A stretch of DNA of 12,999 nucleotides from Soonwooa sp023440705 (lineage in GTDB: Bacteria; Bacteroidota; Bacteroidia; Flavobacteriales; Weeksellaceae): NCBI GenBank assembly GCA_023440705.1, contig JAEXRP010000018.1:1-12999 (forward strand), read 5' to 3'. Below are positions 7,067-12,999 of this stretch, one piece after another. Made by a program: the position numbers and the translations under genes. Numbering within the stretch: the stretch's first letter is position 1; the number at the start of each line of letters is the position of its first letter. The notes below the pieces were generated by a model. That model had not been told where the DNA came from. It did no database searches and was given only the letters and a program-made list of their open reading frames with translations.

Positions 7067-7861
7067 ATGATATTTTCTGGACAAATTCTAAAGATGAGTT
7101 CGCAATTGGCAGAACCTATTCAATATTTTTTAAATGTAAATGATGATTTGATTTCGATGAATCAAATTTTCGGAAAAGAACTTCGCATCAAACATATTGG
7201 TTATCAATGTGTGAATTGTGGGAGCGATGAGAAAATCTACAGAATGGGATTTTGTAAGAAATGCTTTTTCGAAAGTCCATATGCGAGCGACACCATCATT
7301 CGTCCAGAGTTGTCAACGGCACATCTTGGTGTTGCAGAGCGCGATTTAGAGGTTGAAAAATCTATTCAGTTGGTTCCTCATGTCGTGTATCTTTCGTACA
7401 CGGGCGATGTTAAAGTAGGTGTAACACGCGAGACGCAAGTGCCAACACGTTGGATCGACCAAGGTGCAACATTCGCTTTACCAATTGCGAGAACCGAAAA
7501 TCGTTATGAAGCGGGAATGATCGAGGTCGAACTAAAACAACATATCGCGGACAAAACCAACTATAAAAAAATGTTGATGTCGGAGCTGGAATCTGATTTA
7601 GATTTAAAAGAATTTCGTGATAAAATTTCGGAGTATTTTCCGAAGGATTTTAAGCAGTTTGCAAGTGATGGTGAAGATATTGTAAAACTAGATTATCCAT
7701 ACACAGCGCCTGGAAAAGTCAATGTTTTCACTTTGGATAAGCAACCAGAATTCACGGGAATACTTAAAGGTATTAAAGGACAATATCTACAATTCGAAGG
7801 TGACTATTTCATTAATGTTCGTGGACATGAAGGTTATGTGATAGAGCTTGAGATAAAGTAA
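7067..7861 (+). CDS. DUF2797 family protein with four-cysteine zinc finger and GIY-YIG-like core
   Basis: A 264-residue soluble protein. The N-terminus (FSGQILKMSS) and overall plan match DUF2797. Residues 48-66 carry CVNC...GFCKKC (Cys48, Cys51, Cys63, Cys66), a treble-clef-type zinc site. The central part reads VVYLSY (106-111), VKVGVTR (115-121), PTRWIDQGA (126-134), then NRYEAGMIEVELKQH (145-159) and DKTNY. This order (two short strands ending in a GxT-like turn, an Arg-bearing helix, then a Glu-bearing helix) resembles the GIY-YIG nuclease fold; that is my inference from the pattern. The last 40 residues (GILKGIKGQYL, then a glycine-rich end) look like a small beta domain. The function is not established to my knowledge. 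It is a single gene, divergent from the epimerase, ending at a strong bidirectional terminator. ATG 7067 is the only start that keeps the full N-terminus. Confidence 0.88.
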   Translation: MIFSGQILKMSSQLAEPIQYFLNVNDDLISMNQIFGKELRIKHIGYQCVNCGSDEKIYRMGFCKKCFFESPYASDTIIRPELSTAHLGVAERDLEVEKSIQLVPHVVYLSYTGDVKVGVTRETQVPTRWIDQGATFALPIARTENRYEAGMIEVELKQHIADKTNYKKMLMSELESDLDLKEFRDKISEYFPKDFKQFASDGEDIVKLDYPYTAPGKVNVFTLDKQPEFTGILKGIKGQYLQFEGDYFINVRGHEGYVIELEIK

Positions 7862-7892
7862 AAAAGGCGCTCAGATTATTGAGCGCCTTTTT
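7861..7892. terminator. Bidirectional terminator between DUF2797 gene and the 116-residue gene
   Basis: AAAAAGGCGCTCA (7861-7873) pairs perfectly with TGAGCGCCTTTTT (7880-7892) around a 6-base loop. T-runs follow on both strands (seven T's on +, six on -). It sits immediately after the DUF2797 TAA and against the stop codon (7893-7895) of the convergent gene, so it serves both. Confidence 0.93.
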
Positions 7893-8243
7893 TTATTTCG
7901 ATAGTTTAAATTGTGAATCTTCATCAAACGGAATCGCCTTTAGAAAATCATCGAATTCTGGTCCGTCATAATTACTTTCGGCGCCATAAGCTTCGATAAG
8001 GTAAGCTATTTCACCATCTTTATCTTTCATAACATACAAAGCAGCGCTGTCTGAAGGATTGCTTTCTCCTTCGAATCTGTAAGCACGAATAATTAATAAT
8101 TCGTCAGGTTTATTGTAAATTTTCCCTGCACCTTGCAATTCAAAAACTTTATCATCGTTCATGCGGACTTCTTTGTTGATGCCATTTTGGGCAAGTTGTG
8201 TCATAAGTTCGCTTAGTGTTGTCATTGGATAGTCGAATGTCAT
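7893..8243 (-). CDS. Small conserved protein of the family often labelled phosphoribosylpyrophosphate synthetase
   Basis: A 116-residue cytosolic protein with no signal or membrane segment. The central block AYRFEGESNPSDSAALYVM (54-72) and YLIEAYGAE (81-89) match a small Bacteroidota family whose members share RFEGxSNPxDSxxLY and a late AYGA motif. Databases often call that family phosphoribosylpyrophosphate synthetase. True PRPP synthetase is about 310 residues with ATP and pyrophosphate loops, none of which are here, so that name should not be carried over. An N-terminal helix (TTLSELMTQLAQNGI, 8-22) precedes a beta-rich middle. Met7 (ATG at 8225) is a possible alternative start. It is a single gene sharing a terminator with the DUF2797 gene. 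A TAATATTTG sequence (minus strand, 8269-8277) with a three-base spacer could be its -7 region. Function unknown. Confidence 0.8.
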   Translation of the reverse strand: MTFDYPMTTLSELMTQLAQNGINKEVRMNDDKVFELQGAGKIYNKPDELLIIRAYRFEGESNPSDSAALYVMKDKDGEIAYLIEAYGAESNYDGPEFDDFLKAIPFDEDSQFKLSK

Positions 8244-8286
8244 AATATTGTGATTTTGTAAAGTCTAGCAAATATTATGCAATAAA

Positions 8287-8334
8287 AAACCTCGCTTCAG
8301 AAAAATCTGAAAGCATTAAAATCAATCAAGGTTT
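8287..8334. repeat. Two-part hairpin in the divergent intergenic region
   Basis: The inner stem GCTTCAGA (8294-8301) pairs with TCTGAAAGC (8306-8314) with one bulged A and a 4-base loop. An outer stem AAACCT (8287-8292) pairs with AGGTTT (8329-8334). On the minus strand the outer arm ends in GGTTTTTTATT, a terminator-like tail, although no gene ends here. A short leader attenuator or small RNA for the 116-residue gene is possible but untested. Confidence 0.5.
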
Positions 8335-8439
8335 ATAAAACATGATAAAATTGTGATAAAAGTTAGTAGGAAGATTAGTGTTGTTTCAAAATTCATCCAT
8401 TTTAAAAATCAAAACTTAGGACTATAGACTTATCGAGTA

Positions 8440-8447
8440 TATTTTTG
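8440..8447 (+). promoter_or_regulatory. Candidate -7 element (TATTTTTG) for the T9SS secreted protein
   Basis: An exact TAnnTTTG match lying 26 bases before the ATG at 8474, implying a leader of about 20 bases. No clear TTG at -33 (TTAGG lies roughly there). Confidence 0.45.
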
Positions 8448-8473
8448 CATTACTAATTTAATCCAAAAATAAT

Positions 8474-9763
8474 ATGAAGAAGATCTATAAACTTAGTTTA
8501 GCTTTGGCAACTCTTACAATAACGAATTTAAGTTTTGCTCAAACAGAATTCAGAACCTTTTCACAATTGGCTTCTGGCATAGTATCGATTAACAACAATG
8601 GTAATGCTGTCACCAACACAAGAACGTATAACTACGCTAGTAACAGCTTTACACCAAAGGAAACGACTACAGTTAATTACAATAGTATCAACAACAAAGG
8701 CGACATTGCTGGTGCAATCTACATGGAAGCTTCTACAACTCTGAAGCAGCCAGGTGTAAAATTAGCATCTACTAACAGATGGGACAGAATCCCGTGGTTT
8801 AGTACTTCCAACCCAGCTAACTCAACTTTCGAAACTTACAAAATATCACCTTCTGGACAATACGTTGTAGGAAACATGTCGGAAGCATCAACTGTTTTTG
8901 GAGCATTTCTTTACGATACAACAACGCAAGAATTCACTCCCATAATTTTAGATGCTAATTCACCTTATCGCTACATTCGTATTATGGGCGTTAATGATAA
9001 TGGAATAATGAGTGGATGGGTTGATTACAAAGAAAATAATTCTACAGGTGTTAGAACGCCTATCTATATGGATAAAGCCGACATGATTATCCATGAAATA
9101 AGCATCAATGGAAGCCAAAACATTAATAATATCGCCTATGCAATCAACAATAATAATATAATTGCTGGTTACAAAGAGGGATTTGCTTTCACTTATAACA
9201 TTAACACTAAGGAAGAAGTTATGACAGCGCTTCCAGATGGTTTAATAATGTCCTTCTTTTTAGGTGTTGCAGAAAATGGTACCGCAGTCGGTTACGGCGT
9301 TGTCAGTCCAGGAACTTATGATGCTATCGTCTACAGACCAGGATGGGAAAAACCAAAACGAATAAAAGATGTACTTGCTGCTCATAACATTCAGGTTACA
9401 GAAAATTTGATGGGAACAGCTAGTTCTATTTCTGATGATGGAAAATACATTGGAGGATTTTACAATGGCGGCGCTACTGCAAAAGGCTGGACAGTACAAT
9501 TAGATGAAAACACCTTGTCAACCAACGACATTAAAACAACGGAATTACAATTATTCCCGAACCCAACAAGTGAATTTTTCTCTATAAAAGGTTTAAAATC
9601 AAAAGTCGATGCCGTAGAAATATATAGTATTGATGGACGTTTGGTTCAAAAATTTAACACTTCTTTAGAAAAATACGACATTTCTAATCTACCTGCAGGA
9701 ACTTACTTAATTAAAATTAGCAGCAATCACAAAACAACTGTAAATCAATTAATTAAAAAATAA
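8474..9763 (+). CDS. Secreted protein with seven HAF-like repeats and a C-terminal T9SS sorting domain
   Basis: A 429-residue exported protein. Residues 1-22 form a signal peptide (basic MKKIYK, hydrophobic core, cleavage after SFA, leaving Q23 or T24 first). The middle holds seven copies of a short motif of form [ISV]-N-x-x-G-x-x-x-G: SINNNGNAV (38-46), SINNKGDIAG (71-80), ISPSGQYVVG (124-133), VNDNGIMSG (173-181), INNNNIIAG (224-232), VAENGTAVG (265-273) and ISDDGKYIGG (319-328). They are spaced about 33-54 residues apart, which resembles HAF extracellular repeats and could build a seven-bladed propeller. From 357 the tail ELQLFPNPTSEFFSIKG through LPAGTYLIKI to the final KK is a type A T9SS sorting domain, so the protein probably crosses the outer membrane and is attached or released there. 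The ligand is unknown. It is a single gene with its own promoter candidate and terminator. The signal peptide fixes the start. Confidence 0.9.
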   Translation: MKKIYKLSLALATLTITNLSFAQTEFRTFSQLASGIVSINNNGNAVTNTRTYNYASNSFTPKETTTVNYNSINNKGDIAGAIYMEASTTLKQPGVKLASTNRWDRIPWFSTSNPANSTFETYKISPSGQYVVGNMSEASTVFGAFLYDTTTQEFTPIILDANSPYRYIRIMGVNDNGIMSGWVDYKENNSTGVRTPIYMDKADMIIHEISINGSQNINNIAYAINNNNIIAGYKEGFAFTYNINTKEEVMTALPDGLIMSFFLGVAENGTAVGYGVVSPGTYDAIVYRPGWEKPKRIKDVLAAHNIQVTENLMGTASSISDDGKYIGGFYNGGATAKGWTVQLDENTLSTNDIKTTELQLFPNPTSEFFSIKGLKSKVDAVEIYSIDGRLVQKFNTSLEKYDISNLPAGTYLIKISSNHKTTVNQLIKK

Positions 9764-9787
9764 AGAATAACATAAACTTATTGTTTG

Positions 9788-9812
9788 GCCTCGAATCTAT
9801 CGAGGCTTTTTT
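9788..9812 (+). terminator. Rho-independent terminator of the T9SS protein gene
   Basis: GCCTCGA (9788-9794) pairs with TCGAGGC (9800-9806) around a 5-base loop, followed directly by six T's. It lies 24 bases past the TAA. Confidence 0.9.
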
Positions 9813-9827
9813 ATTTATCATAATATT

Positions 9828-9853
9828 AAAAAATCTTAAAAACAAGATTTTTT
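9828..9853. repeat. Perfect 10-bp A/T-rich hairpin
   Basis: AAAAAATCTT (9828-9837) pairs exactly with AAGATTTTTT (9844-9853), with a 6-base loop. It sits just past the previous terminator and upstream of the VanZ gene. It could be a back-up terminator or part of the VanZ leader. Confidence 0.55.
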
Positions 9854-9881
9854 ATCTTCAAAACTAAACAAAGGAATCGTT

Positions 9882-9905
9882 TTTGCGTTCAAATTAACAC
9901 GCAAA
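9882..9905. promoter_or_regulatory. Dyad TTTGCGT-N10-ACGCAAA upstream of the VanZ gene
   Basis: A perfect 7-bp inverted repeat with a 10-base spacer, 62 bases before the VanZ ATG. The spacing, about two helical turns between arm starts, suits a dimeric regulator, but no regulator is encoded nearby. No exact TAnnTTTG element was found in this gap. Operator status is a guess. Confidence 0.3.
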
Positions 9906-9967
9906 CAAATAAAAAATCTACCCTAGAATTTAAAGTCGATATAAAGACTGCAAAAAAAAGAGAGATT

Positions 9968-10414
9968 ATGAAGAGATACTATGGACCTTTGCTTGGTTTT
10001 TATACCGTGTTTTTATTGTATATGATGTTTTATGGATGTGGACGCTTACCGGGGCCAATTGGCTACCTACAATTACATCCTTTCCGAACAATAAATATGT
10101 TTTTTTCGTCTAACGTTGCTGCCCAACATTTCGCAGTAAATATTATAGGAAACATTGTAGTTTTCATGCCTTTTGGGTGGCTAGGTCTATTATCACAAAA
10201 ATATTTTTCGTTTCCAAAACTTTTAATTGGTTTTCCTATTGCTATTGCAATAATCGAGTTAACACAATACTGGTCGCATCGAGGAACTGCCGACATTGAT
10301 GATCTTTTCCTGAATACTGTTGGAATGATTCTTGGTTACTTATTTTACAGCTTAGTAAAATATTTTTACGAAGATTGGATGTTCGAAAGAGAATCTACGA
10401 TGGAATACGCTTAG
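9968..10414 (+). CDS. VanZ-family membrane protein
   Basis: A 148-residue protein with four likely membrane helices: about residues 6-23, 53-75, 84-101 and 113-132. The VanZ pattern is clear: NIIGNIVVFMPFGWL (58-72, with Asn62, Phe66, Pro68, Gly70), IIELTQYWSHRGTADIDDLF (95-114, with Glu97, Gln100, Arg105, Asp111, Asp112) and NTVGMILGY (116-124). VanZ gives low-level teicoplanin resistance in enterococci, but most relatives are uncharacterised membrane proteins and resistance should not be assumed here, especially in a Gram-negative lineage. The length is typical. A purine-rich AAGAGAG stands before the ATG. The stop codon TAG (10412-10414) overlaps the TAA of the convergent glycosyltransferase (10411-10413), and no terminator is visible between them. 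Confidence 0.9.
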   Translation: MKRYYGPLLGFYTVFLLYMMFYGCGRLPGPIGYLQLHPFRTINMFFSSNVAAQHFAVNIIGNIVVFMPFGWLGLLSQKYFSFPKLLIGFPIAIAIIELTQYWSHRGTADIDDLFLNTVGMILGYLFYSLVKYFYEDWMFERESTMEYA

Positions 10415-11313
10415 TTTTTAGACATTGCACGTGATAAAACACCCAATTTGTAAAAATCTAAAATACGTAGGTGAGCATTTCCCATATTTAATCGTGTTTT
10501 TAAAAATGGTTCCAAAAGATAAAAGCTTAGATTAAAAATTCCTTGCAATTTATAATCTCGGAGCTTTTTATAAGCTTTTGTTAGTTTAAGATCCGAAACT
10601 TTATCTTTCGTTTTGATATCTTTCAGAATTAAAGCTAGACTTTCTGCAGCTTCTGCCGCTTTTCCCGTAAAAACCTGATTAGTTTCGATATCGTTATTAA
10701 AAATAGGATTATCGATATGTTGAATTTTGACACCAGCGTCTTTTAATTCCATTGCAAAAAGCAAATCTTCGTAGCCATAATTTTTTAGTTTTTCATCAAA
10801 TCTAAAATCTACAAAAACTGATTTTTTAATAACAAAATTATTGGTTTGGAATCCCAAGTATGGTTTTAGAAGTCGTTTTTTTAAACTTAAATTTTCTCTT
10901 TTTTGGGCATAGTTCCAGCGAAGTTGATATTTTTTTTCAGGAATATTAGCATCCACTACTCGCCCACCATAGATAAGATCAGAATGATTTGCATTTATAT
11001 CTTCAAGATAATCACTGATAAAATCAGGGGAAATTATTTTACCATCGCAATCTAAGAACAGAAGATAATCGCCTTTCGCCAAATCTAAAAACGAATTTCT
11101 AATGGCAGATCGCCCAACATTATTTTCAAGAATTTTAAATTGGTCTACGCTTGATTTAACATTAGAGTTAATCTTCTGAAATTCAATATTAGAAGCATCA
11201 TCTAATAGTAAAATTTCAGCATTAAGATTTTTGGTTTCAATCTCATTTTTAAGTGACGAAACTAAAGCATTAACATCAAAATTATAGATTGGTATACAAA
11301 TCGAAAGCTTCAT
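10411..11313 (-). CDS. Family 2 glycosyltransferase (GT-A fold)
   Basis: A 300-residue cytoplasmic-face transferase that probably adds a sugar to a surface glycan. It begins MKLSICIPIYN, the first strand of the GT-A fold, followed by ILLLDDAS (34-41, nucleotide binding), NNVGRSAIRN (64-73) and the metal-binding DxD as LFLDCDG (85-91). NNFVIKKSVF (158-167) and GYEDLLFAMEL (180-190), with the probable catalytic Glu182/Asp183, complete the core. The last 90 residues are basic and amphipathic (KKLRDYKLQGIFNLSFYLLE) and may sit on the membrane. Donor and acceptor cannot be told. The start codon overlaps the upstream GT9 stop (ATGA on the minus strand), so translation is probably coupled. It is the last gene of the pepT-sufE-GT9 unit and meets VanZ stop to stop. 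Confidence 0.9.
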   Translation of the reverse strand: MKLSICIPIYNFDVNALVSSLKNEIETKNLNAEILLLDDASNIEFQKINSNVKSSVDQFKILENNVGRSAIRNSFLDLAKGDYLLFLDCDGKIISPDFISDYLEDINANHSDLIYGGRVVDANIPEKKYQLRWNYAQKRENLSLKKRLLKPYLGFQTNNFVIKKSVFVDFRFDEKLKNYGYEDLLFAMELKDAGVKIQHIDNPIFNNDIETNQVFTGKAAEAAESLALILKDIKTKDKVSDLKLTKAYKKLRDYKLQGIFNLSFYLLEPFLKTRLNMGNAHLRILDFYKLGVLSRAMSKN

Positions 11314-12275
11314 ATTTTATCCAAAATCTGTTGAACATGAAGCTCTTCCAAACACGCGTAATCACCTCGATAACATTCTTTATCTCCAAAAACAGAGCAA
11401 GGTCGACACGTCAAATCTTTAACCTGCACGACATCCTCCAAAGATTGTCCATAACCTAAAAAACCAGCATAAGGATGCGTTGCTCCCCAAATAGAAACGC
11501 AGCGCGTCCCCATAAGACTCGCCAAATGCATATTGGCAGAATCCATGCAAATCATTAGTTTCAGCCTAGCAATAACTTCCAATTCTTCTTTTAATGATAA
11601 CTTACCCGCAAGACTTTGTGTGTTTGGGATTTCGGTTTCCCAGCGTAGAAGAATTTCGGATTCCTCTTTTCCTCCTCCAAAAAAATACACTTTATCGTGT
11701 TTTGCAAGATGCTTGACAAGTTCATAAGATTTTTCAATTGGCAACATTTTCCCTTTGTGTTGAGCGAAAGGCGCAAATCCAATGCCTTGTCTTTCCGTCA
11801 CTCGACTGCGCAACTCCTGAGATAACTCCAGTTGATAACCCATACTTCTGAGAATATCAGCGTAGCGCTCAACGGTTCTTTTAAGTTGGATTTTATCAAG
11901 GTTCCAAACATCGGTTAAATGTTCCTTTTCTTCCTTTCCTTTATTGATTCTAAAAACCTTGTAACCATGACGTTTTGCGATTGAATCAATTAATTTAGTC
12001 CTAATTACATCATGAAAATCTGCGACGTAATCGGGCTTATAAAGTTTTAAAATTTCTCGTCCCAACCTGCGAATCCCGATAAGTCCTTTATATTGGTCAA
12101 AATCTACCCCATGGAATTTAAGATTCGGGACATCATCAAATAAATCTGCAAAGTTTTTACGACTAACGAAAATGACTTCCACATCGTTATTCTGCTCTAG
12201 AAATTCTCTAAAAACAGGAACAGTCATCGCCACATCACCGAATGCCGAGAATCGATATGCTAGGATTCTTTTCAC
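11310..12275 (-). CDS. Family 9 glycosyltransferase (ADP-heptose:LPS heptosyltransferase-like), GTG start
   Basis: A 321-residue GT-B transferase of the heptosyltransferase family, expected at the inner membrane in lipopolysaccharide core or other surface-glycan synthesis. Motifs: YRFSAFGDVAMTVPVF (7-22) at the acceptor side; GFAPFAQHKGKMLP (166-179); SLAGKLSLKEELEVI (221-235); DSANMHLASLMG (245-256), the donor-site helix start; and IWGATHP (262-268). Four C-terminal cysteines (Cys290, Cys293, Cys301, Cys308, from CRPC onward) form a cluster that may bind metal or form disulfides. The start codon is GTG at 12275: the next ATG (Met17) falls inside the first motif, so GTG is preferred, and it overlaps the sufE stop as GTGA. 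That overlap suggests coupled translation. Whether the donor is really ADP-heptose is open, because Bacteroidota members of this family often use other sugars. Confidence 0.9.
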   Translation of the reverse strand: MKRILAYRFSAFGDVAMTVPVFREFLEQNNDVEVIFVSRKNFADLFDDVPNLKFHGVDFDQYKGLIGIRRLGREILKLYKPDYVADFHDVIRTKLIDSIAKRHGYKVFRINKGKEEKEHLTDVWNLDKIQLKRTVERYADILRSMGYQLELSQELRSRVTERQGIGFAPFAQHKGKMLPIEKSYELVKHLAKHDKVYFFGGGKEESEILLRWETEIPNTQSLAGKLSLKEELEVIARLKLMICMDSANMHLASLMGTRCVSIWGATHPYAGFLGYGQSLEDVVQVKDLTCRPCSVFGDKECYRGDYACLEELHVQQILDKI

Positions 12276-12691
12276 TTTTTGAGTTGATAAGCGACTGCGT
12301 AAAATTTAATTTGTTTGGTCATCGCCATCAAGCCATTAGCTCTAGATGGTGACAAAAATTCTTGAAGACCGATTTCAGAAATAAAATCAAAATCAGAGTC
12401 CATTATTTCTTGTGTTGAATGTCCGCTGTAGATGCTCACCAACATCGACACAATTCCTTTGGGAAGAATCCCGTCAGAATCTGCATCGAAGAATAGTTTT
12501 CCATCTTCAAAACGTGCATCAATCCACACTTTTGACTGACAACCTTTAATAAGGTTTTCGTCAGTTTTTTTATCTTCAGAAATTGGTTTCAAAGATTTTC
12601 CTAGGTCGATAATATATTCATACTTATCTTCCCAATCGCCTAAAAAAGCGAACTCATCCACCAATTCTTGTTGTTTTTCTTTAATAGTCAT
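12272..12691 (-). CDS. sufE: Cysteine desulfuration protein SufE
   Basis: Accepts persulfide sulfur from the cysteine desulfurase SufS and passes it to the SufBCD scaffold for Fe-S cluster assembly in the cytoplasm. The 139-residue length fits. The early LGDWEDKYEYIIDLGK stretch is typical of SufE, and the sulfur-accepting cysteine stands in IKGCQSKVW (about residue 51 from the chosen start). The later GLQEFLSPSRANGL block is also conserved. The start chosen is ATG at 12691; an in-frame TTG at 12697 would add two residues and is less likely. The gene begins 9 bases after the pepT stop and its own TGA overlaps the GTG of the next gene, so it lies inside a tight unit. No sufS or sufBCD is in this window, so its partners are encoded elsewhere. 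Confidence 0.95.
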   Translation of the reverse strand: MTIKEKQQELVDEFAFLGDWEDKYEYIIDLGKSLKPISEDKKTDENLIKGCQSKVWIDARFEDGKLFFDADSDGILPKGIVSMLVSIYSGHSTQEIMDSDFDFISEIGLQEFLSPSRANGLMAMTKQIKFYAVAYQLKK

Positions 12692-12700
12692 ATTCAAAAA

Positions 12701-12999
12701 TTATTTGATAGACTGCGCAATATTAACAATTACTTTAACGGCAGCTTCCATATTTTCTATCGGAACAAACTCATAAGGTCCATGGAAGTAATGCCCACCT
12801 GCAAAAATATTAGGACAAGGCAATCCCATATACGACAATTGCGCACCATCTGTACCGCCACGAATCGCTTTTATTTTTGGCTCAACACCAGCATCTTTCA
12901 TCGCTTGTTCGGCAAGATCGATGATGTGCATTTTCCCCTCAAATTGCTTTTTCATATTAAGATACTGAGGTTTAAATTCTAAAACCGCTGTATTTGCAC
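12701..12999 (-). CDS. pepT: Peptidase T (tripeptidase, M20B), C-terminal part only
   Basis: Cuts the N-terminal residue from tripeptides in the cytoplasm, using two zinc ions. Only about the last 99 residues are present; the frame is open to the window edge, so the true start is outside and the first Met in view (12955) is internal. The fragment carries IVDLAEQAMKDAG-like sequence, AIRGGTDGAQLSYMGLPCPN (the RGGTDG block of PepT) and GGHYFHGPYEFVPIENM, whose FHG histidine corresponds to the last zinc ligand of the family. The end at SIK is normal for the family. It is the first visible gene of the unit that continues with sufE 9 bases downstream; the grouping looks like co-transcription of unrelated functions. 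Confidence 0.95.
   Translation of the reverse strand, partial: ANTAVLEFKPQYLNMKKQFEGKMHIIDLAEQAMKDAGVEPKIKAIRGGTDGAQLSYMGLPCPNIFAGGHYFHGPYEFVPIENMEAAVKVIVNIAQSIK

Noticed and set aside
9260..9499. 79-codon minus-strand frame inside the T9SS protein gene
   Set aside because: Antisense to a gene with clear signal peptide and sorting domain; Cys/Ser-rich composition is typical of a reverse-strand artefact.
9968..10414. VanZ gene as a glycopeptide-resistance determinant
   Set aside because: The family is broad, no van cluster is nearby and the host appears Gram-negative, so family membership alone does not support a resistance call.
12668..12982. 104-codon + strand frame across sufE and pepT
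   Set aside because: It runs antisense through two recognised genes and has no start context or family resemblance.
1..12999. Search by eye for tRNA, rRNA, CRISPR arrays, insertion sequences, phage genes and defence genes
   Set aside because: No cloverleaf, spaced direct-repeat array, transposase, integrase or known defence domain was recognised in any gene or gap.

Overview
The window looks like chromosomal DNA of a flavobacterium of the Chryseobacterium/Epilithonimonas type (Weeksellaceae, Bacteroidota). Support for this: low G+C; a secreted protein with a type IX secretion (T9SS) sorting tail; a SecA of over 1000 residues with the long insertion seen in Bacteroidota; TAnnTTTG-like -7 promoter elements and weak Shine-Dalgarno sequences; and Bacteroidota-type small families (DUF2795, DUF2797, and the small family often mislabelled 'phosphoribosylpyrophosphate synthetase'). 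The genus is inferred from overall protein character, not from a marker search.

Layout. Positions 1-330 hold what reads as a decayed gene on the + strand: three coding-like segments in successive frames, broken by an internal stop and two frame changes. Next comes a minus-strand pair, a ROK-family sugar kinase followed by a lipoprotein-type methionine sulfoxide reductase MsrA (327-1962). A 374-base gap with inverted repeats and the secA terminator follows (1963-2336). Then come secA (2337-5408) and, just upstream in the same direction, a 73-residue DUF2795 protein (5522-5743), separated by a perfect hairpin. A UDP-glucuronate-epimerase-like SDR (5900-6925, minus) is divergent from a DUF2797 protein (7067-7861, plus). 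The DUF2797 gene converges on a 116-residue protein (7893-8243, minus) across a shared bidirectional terminator.

On the right, 8474-9763 encodes a secreted T9SS protein with seven HAF-like repeats, and 9968-10414 a VanZ-family membrane protein. The VanZ stop codon overlaps the stop codon of a tightly packed minus-strand unit: pepT (partial, cut by the window edge), sufE, a family 9 glycosyltransferase and a family 2 glycosyltransferase. The last three genes overlap stop-to-start by 3-4 bases, so translational coupling is likely. The two glycosyltransferases probably act on a cell-surface glycan, and the epimerase could supply a sugar nucleotide, but it lies in a separate unit.

Most of the window is ordinary housekeeping and surface-biogenesis DNA. 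No defence system, mobile element, CRISPR array, tRNA or rRNA was seen, and I did not find a convincing undescribed multi-gene system. The points most worth checking are the decayed gene at the left edge, the GIY-YIG-like core in the zinc-finger DUF2797 protein, the ROK kinase without its zinc cysteines, the SecA without a C-terminal zinc tail, a 15-bp all-A/T perfect palindrome, and several unexplained intergenic hairpins.
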